Source of the DNA: Haliea sp040221975
GTDB taxonomy: Bacteria > Pseudomonadota > Gammaproteobacteria > Pseudomonadales > Halieaceae
Assembly: GCA_040221975.1 (NCBI GenBank)
Contig: JAVJWR010000010.1
Location: 1 to 64,000, forward strand
Reading direction: 5' to 3'
Length of the DNA stretch: 64,000 nucleotides
This document shows, in pieces, positions 60,521-64,000 of the stretch; within the stretch, counting starts at the first letter, position 1; each line of letters begins with the position of its first letter. The notes under the pieces are model-generated. The model did no database searches. It worked only from the letters and a program-made list of their open reading frames with translations, and was not told where the DNA came from. A program made the translations under genes and the position numbers.

Positions 60521-61485
60521 TGGCGACCACGCACATCTATGTGGCCGGGCATACCGGCATGGTGGGTTCCGCCCTGTGCCGGCAGCTGCAGGGCCGTCCT
60601 GACTACACCCTGGTTACCGCCTCCCACGCGAAGCTGGACCTCACCCGCCAGGCCGAGGTGGAGACCTTTTTTGCGGACCAGACCATTGACCAGGTGTACC
60701 TGGCCGCTGCGAAAGTCGGCGGCATCCACGCCAACGGCAGTTATCCCGCCGATTTCCTCTACGACAACCTGCTGATCCAGGCCAACGTCATTCATGCCGC
60801 ACATCAGGCCGGTGTGCAGAAACTGTTGTTCCTGGGGTCATCCTGCATCTACCCGAGAATGGCCGCCCAGCCGATGCGCGAAGACGCCCTGCTCACCGGC
60901 GTGCTGGAGCCCAGCAATGAGCCCTATGCCGTCGCCAAGATTGCCGGCATCAAGCTGTGCGAAAGCTACAATCGCCAGCATGGCCGCGACTACCGCTCGG
61001 TCATGCCGACGAACCTGTACGGCCCCGGTGACAACTTTCACCCGGAGAACAGCCATGTCATACCTGCCCTGCTGCGCCGCTTCCACGAGGCGGCGCAGAC
61101 CGGCGCGGAGCAGGTGGTGATCTGGGGCAGCGGAACACCGATGCGGGAGTTTCTGCACGTGGACGACATGGCCGCCGCCTGTGTGCATGTGATGGACCTC
61201 CCGGAGGCGGTGTATCGGGAGCACACCCAGCAGATGCTGAGCCACATCAACGTCGGCACCGGGGTGGACTGCAGCATTCGTGAACTGGCGGAGATCATCG
61301 CCCGCGTTACCGGCTTTGACGGCCGCCTGGTGTTCGACAGCAGCAAGCCCGATGGCGTGCCGCGCAAGCTGCTGGATGTGTCGAAGCTGGCCACCCTGGG
61401 CTGGGAGGCCAGGGTCGGCCTGGAAGAAGGATTGCGGGAAACGTACGCGTGGTTCCTGCAGCATGTAGATGATGCCCGCTGCTGA
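60520..61485 (+). CDS. fcl: GDP-L-fucose synthase
   Basis: The 321-aa SDR has IYVAGHTGMVGSALCRQL, LFLGSSCIYPRMAAQPM, EPYAVAKIAGIKLCESY and YGPGDNFHPENSHVIPAL. It epimerises and reduces the Gmd product to GDP-L-fucose. The start overlaps the gmd stop by one base (TGATG). Together the pair supplies GDP-L-fucose for the polysaccharide. Confidence 0.96.
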   Translation: MATTHIYVAGHTGMVGSALCRQLQGRPDYTLVTASHAKLDLTRQAEVETFFADQTIDQVYLAAAKVGGIHANGSYPADFLYDNLLIQANVIHAAHQAGVQKLLFLGSSCIYPRMAAQPMREDALLTGVLEPSNEPYAVAKIAGIKLCESYNRQHGRDYRSVMPTNLYGPGDNFHPENSHVIPALLRRFHEAAQTGAEQVVIWGSGTPMREFLHVDDMAAACVHVMDLPEAVYREHTQQMLSHINVGTGVDCSIRELAEIIARVTGFDGRLVFDSSKPDGVPRKLLDVSKLATLGWEARVGLEEGLRETYAWFLQHVDDARC

Positions 61486-61580
61486 GCATCTGCCCGAGAT
61501 GGCCACATCTGATGGTTGCGTGACCAGACTCGCGCTGCATAATGGGGCCGTCAAGGTGATTCCGGCGAAAGTGACAGACC

Positions 61581-61943
61581 ATGCCGCAACCCGTATTCGA
61601 TGTGCTAACCTACTCCCGTGATCTTGAGTCCACGGGGCTCTCCCGCCAGCAGGCGGAGGCCATCGCCAGGGGCATGACGCTTATGGTTTCGCAACAGGTT
61701 GAATCGCTGGTGACCAGGGAGCACTTTGACCTGCATATGGGGCATGTTGATCAACGGTTTCAGCAGGTGGATAAAAGATTTCAGCAAATGGATCAACGGT
61801 TTCAGCAAGTGGATACCCGCTTTGACCGCGTCGAAAGTCGCTTTGCTGGCCTGGAAAAAAGCCAGGCTGCGCAGACGGCGCTGCTGACCGTCATCACACT
61901 TGCGGTGGTTATCCCGCTGGTGCAGTCGGTGGTTGCTGGCTGA
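61581..61943 (+). CDS. Coiled-coil membrane protein (DUF1640-like)
   Basis: The 120-aa protein has an N-terminal helical region (LSRQQAEAIARGMTLMV), four heptads in a row (VDQRFQQ, VDKRFQQ, MDQRFQQ, VDTRFDR; 61746-61829) and a C-terminal membrane segment (ALLTVITLAVVIPLVQSVVA). This matches small bacterial relatives of DUF1640/CCDC90. The role is unknown; it probably forms trimers at the membrane. Confidence 0.72.
   Translation: MPQPVFDVLTYSRDLESTGLSRQQAEAIARGMTLMVSQQVESLVTREHFDLHMGHVDQRFQQVDKRFQQMDQRFQQVDTRFDRVESRFAGLEKSQAAQTALLTVITLAVVIPLVQSVVAG
61746..61829 (+). repeat. Four 21-bp tandem repeats encoding heptads
   Basis: Four in-frame 21-bp units encode (V/M)DxRFQQ-type heptads in the coiled-coil protein; the first three are closely similar, the fourth diverged. 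Confidence 0.88.
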
Positions 61944-62071
61944 TCCGATCCAGCTACGAGGAGACGAGATCTCCGCGGAGACGTTTTTCGGTTATATGTG
62001 ACACCTCAAAAATAGCCAAAAGTATATAACGCGCCCCCAATGCCGAGATCAGCCTCCTGACTCGGTTTGCG

Positions 62072-62419
62072 CTACCGCAACAGCTGCACCAGCGCCTCCC
62101 GCACCCGCTTTACGTCATCTTCGTGCAACGTCCCCGCTTTTCTGATTACCAGGCGCAAGTCCAGGGTAAAGAGCTTCATCCGCACACAGGAGGCTGCCGG
62201 CAGCCCGGCGCTTTGCAGGGTCTGGATAGCAACGTCCAGCGGCCAGCTGGAATGGCGGGCGCTGGTGATCATCGCCATCACCGCGTGACCTGAGGCAGTG
62301 TTGAAGCTCGCGGTGGAGAGCACCAGCGCCGGGCGTCGCTTGCTCGTCAACCGGTCGGTGAACGGAAACGGCACCACCACCACGTCGAACGCCTCACAGG
62401 TCACGGTAGGCCTCTTCAT
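62072..62419 (-). CDS. MazF/PemK-type toxin
   Basis: The 115-aa protein has the MazF beta-barrel start AFDVVVVPFPFTDRLTSKRR, PALVLSTASFN and the later TSARHSSWPLDVAI, and ends in an alpha helix (RVREALVQLL). MazF toxins are sequence-specific mRNA endonucleases. The gene overlaps its antitoxin by 26 bp and is downstream in the same transcript. Confidence 0.87.
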   Translation of the reverse strand: MKRPTVTCEAFDVVVVPFPFTDRLTSKRRPALVLSTASFNTASGHAVMAMITSARHSSWPLDVAIQTLQSAGLPAASCVRMKLFTLDLRLVIRKAGTLHEDDVKRVREALVQLLR

Positions 62420-62624
62420 CCTCCGCGGTATTCCACTCGCTCAGGGTACCCTCGAGGGCGCGGCTGTATTCCAGGTCCAGGGGCACGGCCTTGCGCAGCC
62501 GGATCACACCGTCATCTATGTCGAAGGCAATGCGATCACCCGCCTGCAGGCCGATGGCCTTGCGCACGGTCTCGGGGATAGTGGCCTGGTACTTGGAGGT
62601 CAGCTTGCTGGTTTCGGTTTTCAT
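62394..62624 (-). CDS. AbrB/PrlF-type antitoxin
   Basis: The 76-aa protein has a SpoVT/AbrB swapped-hairpin DNA-binding domain: SKLTSKYQATIPETVRKAIG and LQAGDRIAFDIDDGVIRL, with an acidic C-terminal tail (SEWNTAEDEEAYRDL) that would bind the toxin. GAGG lies 7 nt before the ATG. It probably neutralises the MazF protein and represses the operon through the palindrome at 62648. Confidence 0.87.
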   Translation of the reverse strand: MKTETSKLTSKYQATIPETVRKAIGLQAGDRIAFDIDDGVIRLRKAVPLDLEYSRALEGTLSEWNTAEDEEAYRDL

Positions 62625-62647
62625 GAGCCATGCCTCGTAGACATCAT

Positions 62648-62665
62648 GGTAATACTAGTATTACC
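62648..62665. promoter_or_regulatory. 18-bp perfect palindrome, toxin-antitoxin operator candidate
   Basis: GGTAATACTAGTATTACC is perfectly symmetric and begins 24 bp upstream of the antitoxin start. AbrB-type antitoxins bind such dyads to repress their own promoter. TATTAC/TAGTAT within it could be part of the -10 box. Confidence 0.72.
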
Positions 62666-63029
62666 TAGCGTCCGGGGCAACCTCTACGCAATCTGCCGCC
62701 TGCGCATCGCGCGCTGAGGTATCCTCGCCACGATAGAAAACGAAGAGTTCACGCGCTGAATCGTCCCGGGAATAGCGGGCACCTACCCTCAAGCAAGCCC
62801 TGCCATCGTTGATCCGCCACCCGGAGCCGGCCTGGTGGAAGACTGCTGCCGATGCCAGCTCATACAAGCCAGGATTTATCACGTTTTGCGTTTTTTTATT
62901 ACCATATTTGACGCATAGCTTAACACGATCCACACTATACCTTCCCCAGGCGACTGATGCCGGGGGTGGCCGACAGCCCGCGGCCCGGCCATACACCAAT
63001 AATAATTCCCGCACCGGGGGAGATCCGCC
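62666..63029. other. Intergenic region before the second TonB receptor
   Basis: This is a 364-bp region. A minus-strand open frame across 62661-63035 matches no family and is probably chance. TTGACG (62908-62913) and TATACC (62936-62941) lie in an AT-rich stretch but 22 bp apart, too far for a standard promoter. GGGGGAG before 63030 is the ribosome binding site of the receptor gene. Confidence 0.4.
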
Positions 63030-64000
63030 ATGCACAGAAAGCGCCTGTTTGCCACCATAGCCGCCTTGACCACCGCCCTGCCAGCAGCCACCCTGCCGTT
63101 ACCCGGCCTCGCCGCGACCCTGGAGGAGGTTGTCGTGACCGCCCGAAAGCGCGCGGAAAGCCTGCAGAGCACGCCTGTCTCCATTACTGCCCTGACCGGG
63201 GAATCCCTGGCCCAGGCCGGCATCAACCAGCTTACGGCGATCGAGCGCCAGACACCCAACCTCAACTTCACCGTCGGCACCGGTGGTGGCAGTTCGACCG
63301 TGAATGCCTTTCTGCGCGGGGTGGGGGAATTCGACTTCATCCTCACGACGGACCCGGCGGTGGGCCTGTACCTGGACGGTATCTACCTGTCGCGGGCCTT
63401 CGGCGCCAACCTGGAGCTGTCGGACGTGGAGCGCATTGAAGTGTTGCGCGGGCCCCAGGGTACGCTGTTCGGCAAGAACAGCATTGGAGGGGCCATCAGC
63501 GTGATCACCCGCAAGCCCACGGGCGATACCGGGGCAGAGGTGAAGCTGACCGCAGGCTCCCGGGATCTCCGCGGCGTTTCCCTGTATGGCCAGACTGCTA
63601 TCAGCGATACATTGTCAGTAAGCGCTTCCTACCTCCAGCGCAAGGCCGATGGCTGGCAAAAACGCCCGGGGGCGGATGCGGGGGACGTGGACCTGGCCAC
63701 CGCCCGGGTGATCCTGAACTGGACGCCCAGCGCCAGCTTCGAATCCACCCTGTCCGTGGACTGGCACGAGCAGGACCAGACCGGCTATCCCAACGTGATG
63801 CTGACGTGGCAGGACGGCACCACCTTCGGCGACCTGTGGAACCTGCTGAACCCGGACAACCCCTGCTGCACGCCGAATGCCGATATCGATCGCTCCGGTG
63901 CAGGCGGGCCGCTGCCCAACGATGATGTCGAGGGGATGGGGGTAAACTGGACCAACACCTGGCAGCTCAGCGATGCCCTGGAGCTGAAGTCCATCACCGG
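63030..64000 (+). CDS. TonB-dependent receptor, N-terminal 323 residues (cut by window edge)
   Basis: The frame is open to the window end. A signal peptide (MHRKRLFATIAALTTALPAA...) leads to the TonB-box region EEVVVTARKRAES. The plug has FLRGVGEFDFILTTDPAVGL and VERIEVLRGPQGTLFGKNSI, and the first barrel strands follow. The plug is closely related to that of the receptor at 14816-17158 (GVGxFDxxLTTDPxVGxYLDGxYL). The ATG at 63030 follows GGGGGAG. Substrate unknown. Confidence 0.93.
   Translation, partial: MHRKRLFATIAALTTALPAATLPLPGLAATLEEVVVTARKRAESLQSTPVSITALTGESLAQAGINQLTAIERQTPNLNFTVGTGGGSSTVNAFLRGVGEFDFILTTDPAVGLYLDGIYLSRAFGANLELSDVERIEVLRGPQGTLFGKNSIGGAISVITRKPTGDTGAEVKLTAGSRDLRGVSLYGQTAISDTLSVSASYLQRKADGWQKRPGADAGDVDLATARVILNWTPSASFESTLSVDWHEQDQTGYPNVMLTWQDGTTFGDLWNLLNPDNPCCTPNADIDRSGAGGPLPNDDVEGMGVNWTNTWQLSDALELKSIT

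Noticed and set aside
61746..61829. 21-bp tandem repeats as a CRISPR-like array
   Set aside because: Units are contiguous without spacers, stay in frame and encode coiled-coil heptads.
62661..63035. 124-codon minus-strand open frame upstream of the TonB receptor
   Set aside because: It covers the receptor's promoter and leader, has no family resemblance and mixed codon use.

Overview
The window looks like chromosome from a GC-rich marine gammaproteobacterium of the Halieaceae (OM60/NOR5) or Cellvibrionales type. This is inferred from gene content: a leucine/isovalerate (liu) operon under a MerR-type LiuR, MaoC/DUF35/thiolase acyl-CoA genes of the steroid side-chain type, a P450, an LLM-type oxidoreductase, TonB receptors with the TVTARK-type N-terminus, and the birA-coaX-tRNA-tuf neighbourhood. 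No 16S rRNA is present, so the taxonomy is tentative.

Layout. 1-764: start of tuf and tRNA-Thr(GGT), tRNA-Gly(TCC) and tRNA-Tyr(GTA), all minus strand, with a direct repeat of the tRNA-Tyr 3' end at a 178-bp offset. 859-6885: an EAL protein; two divergent transcription units (MaoC-type dehydratases versus DUF35 plus SCPx/Ltp-type thiolase) around a nested palindrome; an MFS protein, a GGCT-like protein and a UDG-like protein. 6904-9456: modABC. 9650-14042: a retropepsin-like/SIMPL pair, LLM oxidoreductase, P450 and an SDR. 14118-19395: TonB receptor, secreted protein, AraC regulator and a beta-barrel protein. 19426-24259: tRNA-Thr(TGT), a coaX remnant, a GGDEF-EAL protein, intact coaX and birA. 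The thrU-tyrU-glyT-thrT-tufB operon known from E. coli is therefore split here by about 18.7 kb.

24402-32577: a SnoaL-like protein and liuRABDCE-type genes for leucine breakdown (isovaleryl-CoA to acetoacetate and acetyl-CoA), interrupted by a REPIN-like element and a cluster of palindromic repeats. 32639-42105: mostly housekeeping and repair genes (Ada-AlkA fusion, ogt, MBL-fold hydrolase, DUF465, cysQ, yrfG, hslR, a diguanylate cyclase, an SGNH-like lipid/sugar hydrolase), with two copies of a roughly 95-bp dispersed repeat. 42163-44231: a small plastic zone holding a frameshifted MNT/HepT toxin-antitoxin pair and two Rpn nuclease genes, one internally deleted.

44424-61485: dxs followed by a surface-polysaccharide locus with glycosyltransferases, FkbM methyltransferases, a Wzx-type flippase, Gmd-like proteins and a broken UDP-glucuronate decarboxylase. 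Gmd plus Fcl make GDP-L-fucose. Its core (about 49-58.4 kb) is visibly AT-richer than the flanks, and both composition changes fall inside coding sequences, which points to cassette exchange by recombination. 61581-64000: a coiled-coil membrane protein, an AbrB/MazF-type toxin-antitoxin pair with an 18-bp palindromic operator candidate, and the start of a second TonB receptor.

No rRNA operon, CRISPR array, prophage or complete insertion sequence was recognised. Base composition statements are by eye.
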